From NCBI GenBank assembly GCA_028386065.3, contig JAKUCV010006187.1, forward strand, positions 22,043 through 86,042: a stretch of 64,000 bases of DNA, written 5' to 3'. Shown here one piece after another: positions 35,068-46,588 of the stretch; position 1 is the first letter of the stretch, and each line of letters begins with the position of its first letter. Made by a program: the position numbers and the translations under genes. The notes under the pieces are model-generated. The model ran no database searches, was not told where the DNA came from, and saw only the letters and a program-made list of their open reading frames with translations. Source of the stretch: Turnera subulata (taxonomy: Eukaryota > Streptophyta > Magnoliopsida > Malpighiales > Passifloraceae).

Positions 35068-35905
35068 ACTGTTTTTTTACTATTCGTCATGTGAACTTCA
35101 ATAATGCAGCTTGTCTGCATTATGGAGCGAGTCCGGTCCGGACCAGAAAATAACTGATACCCCCTTAGTTATTTTCCGGTGTGATTTTCTAAAGATTCCT
35201 GGACCCGAAAAATACCGACTTAGGCCCGAAAAATCCACGGAAAATTCTCGAGCGCGGGAAAAGCCTCGGTTTCGAAAAATGACGCCCGATTTACCTTGAA
35301 TTAATTACCCGAGATTAATTCATTCGGTAAATCACTGTATAAAGACTTTTACAGTCCCGGTAAAAATCTAAATTTTTACCCGGGCTGTTACACGGCAGTC
35401 CCCTGCGATGGTGGTGGCTCGGAAGTCCAGAGTAACCCTCGGAATTAAATTCCGAGGCTCGATTAGTTAAAAGATACTCCCGAACATCACGTATCCTCGG
35501 CGATCGAAACGAGGCTCGGTTATTCCCGGAAAAACCCTCGGTAAAACTCGGTCCGATAGAATTCATCGAATTACGACGTTTAAATTTCTTTTTAAATTAT
35601 AATTAGTAATATATGTCTAACTTACATATCCGGCCAAAATATTTGTAAGTGTTTTATTATTTTTGTTGATTAGGAAAATAATAATAATAATGGTAACAAC
35701 AATAACAATAATAATAAAAATTTTGAGTGTAGTAAAAGTAATAGTGAAAATAATGAAAATTAACTCGGATTGGTAAAATTCTTGATTGACCGCAATAAAA
35801 ATTTTATTAACCACTATAAAAGTTAAAATAGCTTGGTAAAAATCACGAAAATTTTATCTGGGTCGTTACAAAAGCAACAAAATTGCTAGGAAATAAATGT
35901 GCATT

Positions 35906-37279
35906 TGTTGGCATGAGCCATCAACATCCACATCAACGCTCAAATCAAGCTAGCAGATTTCCAAGATTAAGGGAACCATGTCAACGATTGAGTAATTAGC
36001 TCCCTGATCTTAGCATATTTTGAATTGTTTTTCTATTAGTTTTCTCTTTGTTGATTTGAGTATTAATGTCAGATTATCTTCCTTTTATATATGTCTTGTA
36101 AACACTATAAATAAGAGATCAATGGTATCAATAGAAAAATCAATGAAATTAGTATTTTTCTCCCACTCTCCCCTTTTATTCCTTGCTTCATGGTAGCGGA
36201 GCAGAAGATCCTGCTCTAAGTTTTTATCAAACGCTTCCGCTGCCGGCGGGTGACATGATCACGTAGTCACCCGCCGGGCTCGTTTTTTTTTTTTAAAGAA
36301 AAAAACACAAACACAAACACGCACACACAAAAAAAAAACCTCCCAATCAAAAAAAAACAAAAAAAAAAAATCCAAGACCATTCTCTTCAGTGGGAATGTT
36401 GAACTGAAGAGAATGGAATGAAGAAAGTGGTGCCAGATATGGTACTACCAGTGCCAAACTTGATATGGCATCACCAGACCCATATTCAGGGAGAGAACCT
36501 GATATGGCTTCAGGAAAACCATATTCAGGGGTGGAGTTGTGGTTTTGAGCTTTGTCCTTAAAAGCCTCACAAATAGGTTTCGAGCTTTTTCCTTAAAAGC
36601 CTCACAAGATGTGGTTTCGAGAGCTTTATCTATAAAAGCCTCATTGTGGTTTCGAGCTTTGCCCATAAAAGCATCATGTGGTTTCGCGAGCTTTATCCTT
36701 AAAAGCCTCACTGTGATTTCGAACTTTGTCCATAAAAGCATCATGTAGTTTCGAACTTTGTCCATAAAAGCCTCATTGTGGTTTAGAGTTTTTTCCTTAA
36801 AAACCAGATTTGGGTTTAGAATTTTTCCTTAAAAACCATAATAGGTTTCTTGCTTTATCTATAAAAGCTTGACTAGCACTAGCCGCCGAATCTTATGGGA
36901 AAGGAAGCAAGGTTGGTGACAACAAAAAACGCGACATGACTCATGAACTGTCAAGTTGGTCATGTTTGTTATCCATGTCCAACTTGAGGGGAAGTGTTGG
37001 CATGAGCCATCAACATCCACATCAAGGCTCAAATCAAGCTAGCAGATTTCCAAGATTAAGGGAACCATGTCAACGATTGAGTAATTAGTTCCCTGATCTT
37101 AGCATATTTTGAATTGTTTTTCTATTAGTTTTCTCTTTGTTAATTTGAGTATTAATGTCAGATTATCTTCCTTTTATATATGTCTTGTAAATACTATAAA
37201 TAAGAGATCAATGGTATCAATAGAAAAATCAATAAAATTAGTATTTTTCTCCCACTCTCCCCTTTTATTCCTTGCTTCA
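35906..37279 (+). mobile_element. Complete TRIM retrotransposon (1374 bp), target duplication GCATT
   Basis: Two 285-bp LTRs, 35906-36190 and 36995-37279, start TGTTGGCATGAGCC and end CCTTGCTTCA. I count five substitutions and no gaps between them. GCATT is duplicated at 35901-35905 and 37280-37284. TGGTAGCGGAGC follows the 5' LTR directly and resembles the initiator-tRNA-Met primer site. The purine-rich TTGAGGGGAAG directly precedes the 3' LTR. The 804-bp interior has no gag or pol, so it must be mobilised in trans. The interior holds a perfect hairpin (36378-36416) and imperfect 30-odd-bp tandem units containing TTTCGAGCTTTGTCC and TAAAAGCCTCA (about 36540-36850). Confidence 0.95.
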
Positions 37280-37284
37280 GCATT

Positions 37285-39312
37285 AACGTGTACAAGGACA
37301 CAATGTACTTTGGTCTTGTCACAATACTAAAGATTGACAAAAGAATTTGAATAGTAGAAGAATAATTTTTCATTTTAATAAAGTTGGACAATTGAAATTG
37401 GGCTAGGCCTCCTACATGTATACGACGTTCTCACATATCATGTACTGAGTTTGTAATTTTAGTTTCATATATTTAATTCGGGAATTTTACTTTCACTGTT
37501 AATTTTTTTTTGGAAAAGCTTGTAATTGTAATTTCATAGTTAATTCAGCAACTTTTGTGTAGTTTATCTGAGTTAATATCGATGCTGAATCCTAATTTGC
37601 GTCTCCAACATTCATCTATCCAGCATTATTGTCACCTTATCCAGATTTGATATGCTACTTGGCAAAATATATCCTTTAATCTGAATCAATGCTCTAAACT
37701 GACTAGCTTTTGCTTCTACATGTCACTGGTTAAGTTTTTTTAAACAATCTAATCACAATAATTTGTTTGTGGTAATAGATATCTAGCATGAGGAGAGACT
37801 CCCCTACTCGAAGTTTACTACATGCCACCAGCCTTAATGTAATGATCAATACTTTTAATTGTATACGAAGTATTGATTTCTTAAATGAGTTTTAAAATTA
37901 TTTTATATTTCTATTCTTTTTCTAGTGAGTATTTTCTTCTTTTTTTCATCTTGAACACCTGCTACCCTGTTCATTACCTGGCTGGCCCTATCTTTGACCT
38001 AATTGATTGTATTCCTTGTCCAATCCTAATTCCTCCTGCTTTTCTTCTCTTTATTTTTTTTCCTATAGAATTTCATCTCTTTTCTTTTCTTTTCTTTTTC
38101 CTTATAGAATTCTCTTTTTTTATTATTTGCTGCTCGTTTGGGACCAATTTCTATCATTTTCTCTGTTTAAGTTTGCTAGGTTACATCTTAATCCGCCCAA
38201 CTGCAGGGTTTGGCACGGATAATTTTTTTTTTTTTTTTTTTGAGATAGAATAGAAAAGTTACAAAAGTAAAAAGAAAAGTCTCTGCTTCTATTGTGTTTT
38301 TTTGGTACCTAACAAATCTATATGGGGGGGCTTTGTAGCTTAGATGACTCTATCCTTCTTCCCTCTCTAAAACGTCAGGATCGCCTGGTTGGTACACGCA
38401 TAGCCGCAGATGACTTCCTAATCGTATAGCCACCGGCCTATGAATTTCCCTTACACTTCTCTTGATTAAACTTCAACCGTAAACAATTTCCAATTCAAAA
38501 ATTTGTTGATTATTACTACAATAACAAATTTGATTGGAAAACTAGATATCCGTCTTGAAATTGAAGGAATTCTCAAGTGGAGGAACCAAGAATAAGGCAC
38601 TTGAAGCATGGACTACTAGTACTACTGAGGTAAGTTCCAAAAACAACTTGGCTTTTTTTTCTCTTGAGCCCATACTTCGGTTAAATTTGTAGGTTTGCTC
38701 AAATTTCAATTTTCAATGATGGTAGCCTCCACATGTTAGTAGAGATATAATACTACTCAGGATCAGGAGGAGTCAGACTCAGGACAGGACCCTAATTTCC
38801 AAATTGACAAATTTAGAAGCAAAAGAAATCTTGAGGATATTTTTTTTAAAAAAAAAACAAGCGAATTGTTGTAAGCAAAGAAAGGAAGAAAGATCAAAGA
38901 TCTTCTTGCTTGGATGCTTTGATTGTTTTGCCATAAATAGTTTGGAATAATAATAGGACAGAAGTCTCAATTTTTTCCTTTTTCCTTCTCATCCCACAAA
39001 ATATGACACAAGTATTATTATTATTATTTATTATTATTTAAGTAGGGTGGGGGATGGGGGGTAAAAGACCAAAAGAAAAGATATATAACGTGTTTTTTTG
39101 AAACCCAAAATTTTCAGACAAAGAGATCATCATCATCATCATCTCTCCCCTCTCCTGTCATCACTTTGTAGGCTCCTCCAAAAATATTCTTAGAAACCAG
39201 ACCATTGCCAAATCTATCTCTCTTTCTCGGCCTCTCTCTTCCTCTCTATCTCTCTCTTACACATATCCTCTCTCTTCCCGCCTGTCTATCATCTTCTCGG
39301 CTACAACTTCCA
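37285..39312. other. Intergenic and promoter region of the second RRM gene
   Basis: No supported gene. T-rich tracts occur near 38040-38100 and 38221. CATCATCATC and CTCTCTC short repeats near 39130-39255 lie immediately before the conserved leader block. Confidence 0.4.
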
Positions 39313-39560
39313 TTTCTTTTGTTTTAATTAAGAAAGGTAGAATATTTAAACAAAACAAAGAAACAACAAAAAAAAAAAGAAAAGAAAAGAAAAAGAGATA
39401 AAAAAGAAGAAAACAGACAGAGGCAGGCAGATAAAAAGCCTCTCTTCGTGTTGAGACAGAGAGAGAAAGCATGAACGCCTCCTCTTCCTCTGTTTCCATT
39501 CCTTCTCACAATCCTTTCCTTTAGATCTTAGCTTCTCCTGATTTTCCCCACCTGGGTCCT
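39313..39560 (+). promoter_or_regulatory. Conserved 5' leader block of the second RRM gene
   Basis: It aligns with 14705-14990 and keeps AAAGCCTCTCTT, a GAGAGAG tract, GCATGAACGCC, TTAGATCTTAG and CTGGGTCCTC, but not the long (GA)n expansion. Confidence 0.55.
39471..39524 (+). CDS. Upstream ORF, 17 residues, in the second RRM gene leader
   Basis: ATG in the context AAGCATGAACG opens MNASSSSVSIPSHNPFL. The start codon and first residues match the ORF at 14876, and the ends differ through an indel. Only the start and the small size are conserved, so any effect would come from the act of upstream initiation rather than the peptide. Confidence 0.4.
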   Translation: MNASSSSVSIPSHNPFL

Positions 39561-40110
39561 CTTCTAGAGGGTGAACTCCCTGTCCAAACTCGGCTCCATC
39601 CTGATCCTTATCAAACATTATCTGGGTCTTGCTCTAATTGCCAATTCTGTGCGGATATCCCATTGTCTGGACAATCAGGAATCGTGGGTTGGGTTTGGAT
39701 TTCTGTAGCAAGGATCAGATGATCCTATATTGGATTTGAGGACTGCCCACTTTGGTTTTTTGATTGACCAACAATCGGATTCTATCTCAATTTGTCACAG
39801 ACGGTAAGCCTCTTACTTGAATGATTGCCTTTTTTTATTCATCCCTGATCAGATCTGTGTATTTTCTTATTCCTGATAAAGGCTTGTCTTTTCTTGCTTC
39901 TTCGAAGCATCTAAAGCTTCCTTTGCCAGTATAGTTGTATGTCATATTGGGTAGTGCTAATTCTGATTCATCTGTGAGCTTGATTGCAAGATGATTTGCT
40001 GAATCATAATTTGGTTGAATGAGATAGCTGCCTCCAAGTGTCCTGTGCTTTGGGATTGGATAATGGTGGCTGATGACTAAATTTGTTGTAATGGATGGCT
40101 GTAGAGTAAG

Positions 40111-42921
40111 ATGGAATCAGATCTTGGCAAGCTCTTCATTGGCGGGATTTCCTGGGACACTGATGAGGAACGTCTAAAGGAATATTTTGGCAAGTATGGG
40201 GAAGTGGTGGAGGCAGTGATCATGAGAGATCGAGCAACAGGCCGTGCCCGTGGCTTCGGTTTCGTGGTCTTTGCTGATCCTGCTGTTGCAGAGGGGGTCA
40301 TCATGGACAAGCACGTGATTGATGGTCGCACGGTGAGTAGCTTTTATGCAAGTAGTTCCCTTGCATTATGAATAATTTTTTATGATGCTAGCTTACTTCT
40401 TTGACTTCTGCTTGAAAGTTTGAAGTATGTCTTTGGCCATAGGTTTCCTACAATTCTGTCCAAACTTTAAGTTTGTACTTTCACCCTTTTTTGAACCATA
40501 CATATTTCTTATTTTGAATTCAGTAGCGAATAAGATTGAATTTTCGAATTTTAAATTGCTGGACAAATGCTGCTTTGTACACTTTTGTTGTTGTTAGTAG
40601 AATCATAGCTCTCTTTCGTGTACTTCAACATCGGCATTGAACATGAAGTTCGTAGTGCCATTCTTTAGTAGGTATTGGGTCCATCTTAGCTCTACTCAGA
40701 ATGTTAAAATTCCCCTATCTTAGTTGACTTGTTCTTCATATTCTTCATTATCAGGTTGAAGCAAAGAAGGCTGTCCCTCGGGATGATCAGCACATTCTGA
40801 ATAGAAATATTACTAGTATCAATAATTCCCCAGGACCTGGACGCACGAAAAAAATTTTTGTTGGAGGGCTGGCTTCTACAGTTACTGAGAGTGATTTTAG
40901 GAGGTACTTTGAGCAGTTTGGCAATATTACTGATGTCGTAGTAATGTATGATCACAACACTCAGAGGCCAAGAGGCTTTGGCTTCATCACTTATGACTCA
41001 GAGGAAGCTGTGGACCGAGTTCTGCATAAAACATTTCATGAACTCAATGGTAAAATGGTCGAGGTCAAGAGGGCAGTGCCAAAGGAGCTTTCTCCTGGAC
41101 CTACTCGGAGCCCTTTAATAGGATATAACTATGGTTTGAGTAGGGCCAACAACTTCCTCAATGCATATGCGCAAGGATATAATATGAGCACAGTTGGAGG
41201 TTTTGGAATGAGGATGGATGGTAGGTTCAATCCTCTTGCTGGTGGCCGAAGTGGGTTTTCTCCATTTGCTGCTGCTGGCTATGGAATGGGTATGAACTTC
41301 GAGCCAGGGTTGAGTTCAACCTATGGTGGGGCCTCCAGCTTTGCCAATAGTCCAGGGTATGGACGGATGTCAAGTCCTTACTATAATGGGAATTCAGGCA
41401 GGTATAATACTCCAATAGGTTATGGTATGGGGAACACAAGAAATGATCCTGTTTTGAGCCCAACAACTCGAAATGTCTGGGGAAATGGAGGCCTTAGTAC
41501 TGCTACAAATCCCACCAGCCCAAATGCTTACCTAGGGTCTGGAAGTGGAAGTTTTGGAATTTCATTTGGTAATGGTGGTCATTGGGGCCCTTCTCCTGTT
41601 TCAGCACAGGGCGGAGGCAATACTTCCAGCTATGGTAGTGGGAGCATGGGATATGGGGCTGTTGATGGCAGTTTTGGCTTGGGTGGAGGGTATGCAAGAA
41701 ACAGTGGCACTGTTGCAGCGCCAACATCATCGTTCTCTGGTTCAACTGGTGGTTATGAAGGGTCCTTGGGGGACCTGTATCGCAGTGGTTCAGTTTACGG
41801 AGATTCAACTTGGCGGTCTGCTACTCCTGAGCTTGATAGTTCCGGATCATTTGATTATGGACTTGGCAATATAGGTTCAGATGGTACAACTAAGAGTTCT
41901 GAGGGCTATATTGGTAGTTATGGTGTTACAAATAGACAACCAAATAGAGGTAACTATTTGTTGATTGACTAAAGGTCTTTCTAGACAGTTTTGTGTTGAT
42001 TTATGCCTTAAACTATACAATATATCTTAAATATATATGCATAGCCCTCATTATGTTCAGAAAGATCTAGTGATAGGGGAATCTTTTGCTGGAACACGTA
42101 AAAGTTCAGGATTTCGTGATTTTGTTCCATTGCTTTTGTTTTCTTTTGGCTAATTGGCAGATAAGGCCTCTTCTTGTGAAGGGAAAAAGGTCATGATGCA
42201 TTGTGATTTATTTTCTTTCTTCACAGATGATTAATTTGATTTAACATTTGGAGTGCAACGGTTTTCCTTTGGGGCTGTAATTTTTTCTGTTCTCATCTAC
42301 TACTCATTTAACATGTGTATTCTGAGTAGAGCGTAGCGATTTTAACCTTAATCTTTCTGAACATGGTAGATTCTATGTTGGTTTTCCACTTTCCTTATCT
42401 GACCTATTTTCTTGCACATAATTCGAAAATGCATAGAATTTGCTTTAAGGCATGGATCAGTCGCTCTGTCTCTCTTTGTCAGTGGAAGCAGAACTGATAA
42501 ACCTGTTTAATCTTCCCTGAAGGAATTGTTTATTCCTCGACTGGAAGTGGTCACTTTCACCCTTTAACCACTCAAAAGTATTGTCATCATACATACTTCT
42601 TGACTGCATACCCATATGTTCAAATGCGGCATCTAGTTGATGATTCAACCCGGGGATGAAGGACCTACTCTGTCTGTGAACCTGTGTGATATAATGATTC
42701 AATTTCAGATTAGATAAGGGATGGGCACATGTTTCGTAATTATACTTATTTATTTGAGTTGCACCTTGTTTTGAGCACTTCAGTTCATAATGGTTGAAGC
42801 TCCTCTCTCCATCTCTCTCTCTCATTTTTCTTTTTCTTTTCCTAATATAATGATGGTTGAAGGATACATAGTGACAGCAATTTTGTTTTCTTTGGTTCTT
42901 GCTTCAGGAATTGCTACCTAG
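40111..42921 (+). CDS. Two-RRM hnRNP/Musashi-type RNA-binding protein, copy 2
   Basis: Exons 40111-40332, 40755-41949 and 42908-42921 encode 476 residues. They have the same intron positions and phases as copy 1, including the final mini-exon that adds Ile-Ala-Thr-stop. RRM1 RNP motifs are LFIGGI and RGFGFVVF; RRM2 motifs are IFVGGL and RGFGFITY. The Gly/Ser/Tyr-rich tail aligns with copy 1 almost without gaps, so both copies appear functional. The gene lies about 8.6 kb upstream of TRN1, matching the Arabidopsis order At5g55550-At5g55540 as I recall it. If the last intron is retained, the protein ends GNYLLID instead. Confidence 0.93.
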
Positions 42922-43510
42922 GAGATCTTTGTTGGATATCACAAGATAGTTGTAGGTGAAGAGAGCCTCGATAATCAGGTGCATGATTGTGAAAGTGAAT
43001 ACTTCTCCCTCTTGATTACGTTCGGCTTATGAGGAATTTGTTCTGTAGTGCTAACGAGGGTCCTTTATATGAATTATACATATTCAGAGAGAAAGCAGTT
43101 TACAAGAGATTTTGTGTAAGGCTTGAGATTTGAATTTTGCTTCTTTTTTTTCTCTTTTAAAATTAGTGAAAAGCTTAGGTTCCTTTCTTGGCATTTGAGT
43201 GAGGTGTAAAATCTGATTGCGGGATATATACTCAGAAAGATTGGTTCCCATAAATGTATTGTGCATCCTTGGCGAGGCACACCCATGGTAGTTCATCCAG
43301 AAATAGGGTATTAATTTTTGTTTTCTTTTTTATGTAACGCCTGCCTGTGAACTGGTTGGTGTCCGTATATTTTTCTTGTCTTTGTTTGGGATTTTATCTC
43401 CCCAATATTGTATTTTGAGATTCTGTTTGATCTGCTAGTGTGAAACAGTAAGGGTTGCTCCTTTATGATGCCCTGCAAATAAGTTACTTAATATTCTGAT
43501 TCATTTTTTA
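42922..43510 (+). promoter_or_regulatory. 3' UTR of RRM copy 2 with a 109-bp intron and a conserved block
   Basis: The exon continues 57 bases after the stop codon, then a GT...AG intron spans 42979-43087. The following exon carries the block shared with 18711-19085 (AGCTTAGGTTCCTTTCTTGG, TGATTGCGGGATATATACTC, GTGTGAAACAGTAAGG). Confidence 0.6.
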
Positions 43511-44511
43511 TTGGACGGTGTGTTTCTCTACTTTTTACAGATACTTTTCTTTGACATTCGATAAAACTCATGATTCAGTCTAAGTTTGTTTCTTGCAATG
43601 ATCTATCCCTTTCTTAACAGTTCGGTGTAACATTCAGCCTGCTATTGTTTTATTGCCTATTTATCTGAAATTAACATAATCTTGTAGTTGGCAGAGTCAC
43701 TAGCCAATGTTTTCTTGAATATATCTTGTTTATCCGAGATAAACTTGTAAAAAAAAAACAAGTTGCTGGTCATTCACTTATTTGCTTGCCTATGCTTAGC
43801 ATGGTAACAATAATGCATTAATGGGGCTTTTGGCCGTATCTAGAAAGGGCTTTTATCTACCACTAGAGATTTGATTTCTGATCCTTAAGCCTATTGTGTG
43901 TGGTGATGCCACTCTTATCCAAACAGGATATATGATTTACTAGGGTTTCATTTCAGGTCACTTTCACTTAATTTTTCATTTTTTAGTGGCCTTATTGCAT
44001 ATGTAATAATGCTATTCATGTGTCTCTCTATCTCTTGTTTCTCTCTTATGAGTGGAAATGCATTGCCTGCTCTCCATCCTAGACATGTTGGGAGCATGCA
44101 AACCATCATTATTTCCTATTGGCACTATTGCTTCTTTGTTACCCTGCATTTTTTTCATATGATTTTGAGAATGGGTAATACTTTAATAATTGCTTAACTA
44201 GCAAAGGCTACATAGTAATAAACTTCAAAACTTTTACCTCATGTCATTTGACCTGGCGTTAAAGAAAGATAAATAAGAGATTGGTGTGAATTCTCAAACC
44301 TCCATATCATATCCGATGATGCAGAGCTATACACATTTTTCAAAGTTTTACATTGTTGTCAAAGGCAAATCCATTTTCATGGGCCTTCGGCTGTTTATTC
44401 CCACGTAATCATGCTGGGGCTATGGTCTTATGTTCCGATGACCAAGCCCAGGACCATTTCATGCGCTTGGGTGTAGTACTCTTGGGTTTGAATGCTTCTA
44501 TTGCAAAAGCA
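43511..44511. other. Intergenic, nothing recognised
   Basis: No protein-like ORF, RNA gene or bounded repeat. Confidence 0.4.
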
Positions 44512-44564
44512 AGTTGATCTTATGTATATGTTTTTTTTTTGTCGGAGTTGATCTTATGTATATG
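44512..44564 (-). mobile_element. 15-bp poly-T micro-insertion with 19-bp target duplication
   Basis: AGTTGATCTTATGTATATG occurs perfectly at 44512-44530 and 44546-44564. Between the copies are ten T and GTCGG. Read on the minus strand the insert is CCGAC plus an A run, close to the CTCGAC plus A end of the SINE at 13465-13788. This is the clearest example of the micro-insertion class. Confidence 0.7.
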
Positions 44565-44569
44565 TAGGA

Positions 44570-45219
44570 GGGATACCTACTTAGCAAGTCCTAGACTTTT
44601 TCATTTTCTGCAACTAAGTCCTATACCTTTAAAAATCCCCACTTAAGTCCTATTTCTTTATTAGTTACATCAAACAAGTCCTAAACCTTATTTCCGTCAA
44701 GTCCTTCCGTTAAATCTAACTTTTGTAAGAAGATTAGTTACAGTTTAGTCCCTCAAACTTTTGATTTAAAATAAAAAAACTCCCTAAACATAAAAATAAA
44801 AATAAAAATACCATAAAATTTTATTTTAAAAAAATATATTAAAATTAAAAACATAAATCAAAAAAATTTTAAAATTTTTAAAACATAGAAAATTTTAAAA
44901 TTTTATTTTTAAAAATTTTAAATTTTTTGTGATTTATGTTTTTAATTTTAATATATTTTTTTAAAATAAAATTTTATGGTATTTTTATTTTTATTTTTAT
45001 GTTTAGGGAGTTTTTTACTTTAAATCAAAAGTTTGAGGAACTAAACTGTAACTAATCTTCTTACAAAAGTTAGATTTAACGGAAGGACTTGACGGAAATA
45101 AGGTTTAGGACTTGTTTGATGTAACTAATAAAGAAATAGGACTTAAGTGGGGATTTTAAAAAGTATAGGACTTGGTTGCAGAAAATGAAAAAGTTTAGGA
45201 CTTGCTATGTAGTTATCCC
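44570..45219. mobile_element. Foldback element with about 285-bp near-perfect inverted arms
   Basis: The left arm begins GGGATACCTACTTAGCAAGTCC. The right arm, read on the other strand, begins GGGATAACTACATAGCAAGTCC. Along some 285 bases I find only about nine differences. The arms meet in a roughly 75-bp AT-rich centre near 44870-44940. The whole unit would form a very long hairpin. No target duplication was found at the ends, so the class (MITE or Foldback-type) is open. There is no coding capacity. Confidence 0.85.
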
Positions 45220-46228
45220 TTTTAGCGAGAGCATAAACAATACAATATAATTACATGCCAGTCTCACCGAAAAAAAATATGCAAAAAATATGAAGATTAG
45301 TTAAAACTTTGATAAGGAGCAAGGCCTGAGCTACCACAAATGGATGAGTTCCCAAAATTATGTTAAGCAACAAGCCTTTATATCCATAGCTTCTAGGATT
45401 CAGAAGTCAATGATCCTTTCTCGCTTCCTAGAGAGCTTAACAATGAAAATCTCCACTCTCGTCCCGACTCAAACACCCAACATCTATCATCAATGTTTAT
45501 CTTCAAGTTGCCATGGGGTTGTGGAGCGAAATTACACCACACAGATCACTACATCCTCCCTGGGTATTATTCTTTTGCATATTTTCTATGCAATTTGAAG
45601 CCAATGGCATAACCTCTTGGCTACAGGCCAATTCTCCTGCTCCGATACATCTCATAGCCGTTCAACCATCTAATTATATTTGATCAATATAACACTAAGC
45701 TCATCCTCGCTACACCATTAACCCAATGTGGATTTCATGCATCAAAATATATATAAACCAAAGGGCATTGTGTAAGAAGTAGACTATAAATAAAGAAAAA
45801 AAAAGACAATCTAATTCATGCCCAACTTAAATTTTTAGGTGAAAAAAAAATAAAATATTTGTTGTAGTCACACCGCCTAATTAATCCCCACCTTGCATAA
45901 TTTCTAATGTAACTAGCGAAACTTGGTCATTTAATCAAAACCTCATAATTCAAGCAATTGGCTATAATGCATTTCACTCAACTCAGGGTATAGACTTCTA
46001 ATTTTTTCATAAATTTTTAGATTGAGATATTAAGCTTTTTATCTTCATTTGGTTTGATATTAACTTTTGGACGGTTAGTTATTACTGGTGTAGATGCACA
46101 ATTACAAAGGCACATTGCATAAATTATGTAATAATAGGCAGAGCTATTGTCGACAGGATCGATTCCACTCTTCCACAAGGGCAAAGGGGTTCATTGATCG
46201 ACGATGGAAACATTTCTCCATCCAGGTC
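45220..46228. other. Intergenic, nothing recognised
   Basis: An ORF of 84 codons at 45344-45598 has no recognised features and no support. No RNA gene or bounded repeat is seen. Confidence 0.4.
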
Positions 46229-46588
46229 TTACATGTAACAGCCCGGGTAAAAATTTTGGATTTTTACCGGACTGTAAAAGTCTATTTACCGTGATTTACT
46301 ATTGAATTAATCTTGGGTAATTAATTCAAGGTAAATCGGGAGTCGTTTTTCGAAACCGAGTGTTTTCCCGCGCTCGTGATTTTTCCGCGGATTTTTCGAG
46401 ACTAAGTTGGTATTTTTCAGGCTTCGGAATTTCTCGGAAAATCACACCGAAAAATAACTAAGGAAGTATCGGTTATTTTCTGGTCCGGATCGGATTCGCC
46501 CGTAATACGGACGAATCGTATTATTGGTATCACATGTTAAATAGTAACATTTTCAGTTTATTTAAGGAAGCAGAGCCGGTGGGAGAGC

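Larger units (their letters stand above)
32552..35392 (-). mobile_element. Solo LTR, family 1 (2841 bp), nested, with target duplication CGGCA
   Basis: On the minus strand it runs from TGTAACAGCCCGGG (35392) to GGGGCGTTTCA (32552). CGGCA is perfectly duplicated at 32547-32551 and 35393-35397, inside the older family-2 LTR, so this insertion is younger. It carries a large hairpin-word array (33140-33530) and a pyrimidine tract (34796-35067). With the copy at 46234 it shares the purine-tract module, absent from 1973-4280 and 26209-28912, so at least two subfamilies exist. Confidence 0.92.
29720..35870 (-). mobile_element. Solo LTR, family 2, interrupted by a nested LTR
   Basis: Read on the minus strand it starts TGTAACGACCCAGATAAAATTTTC (35870) and ends GGGTCGGGGTGTTTCA (29720). 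The flanks AAAGT (29715-29719) and AAAGC (35871-35875) form a 5-bp duplication with one mismatch. Without the nested element (32552-35392 and its duplication) it is about 3.3 kb. Its end sequences resemble family 1, but the body differs. It has a repeated GAGTCCCGCAGTCCTC module (30330-30420) in place of the GGGATGTTGATCCC array. ORFs at 31761-32284 are LTR sequence. No gag-pol domains are present. Confidence 0.85.

Noticed and set aside
34376..35104. 242-codon ORF with a long Phe/Ser tail
   Set aside because: Translation of the polypyrimidine tract in the nested LTR.
43741..43772. Micro-insertion of the A run near AACTTGT...CAAGTT
   Set aside because: The flanks are inverted, not direct, repeats, so there is no target duplication.
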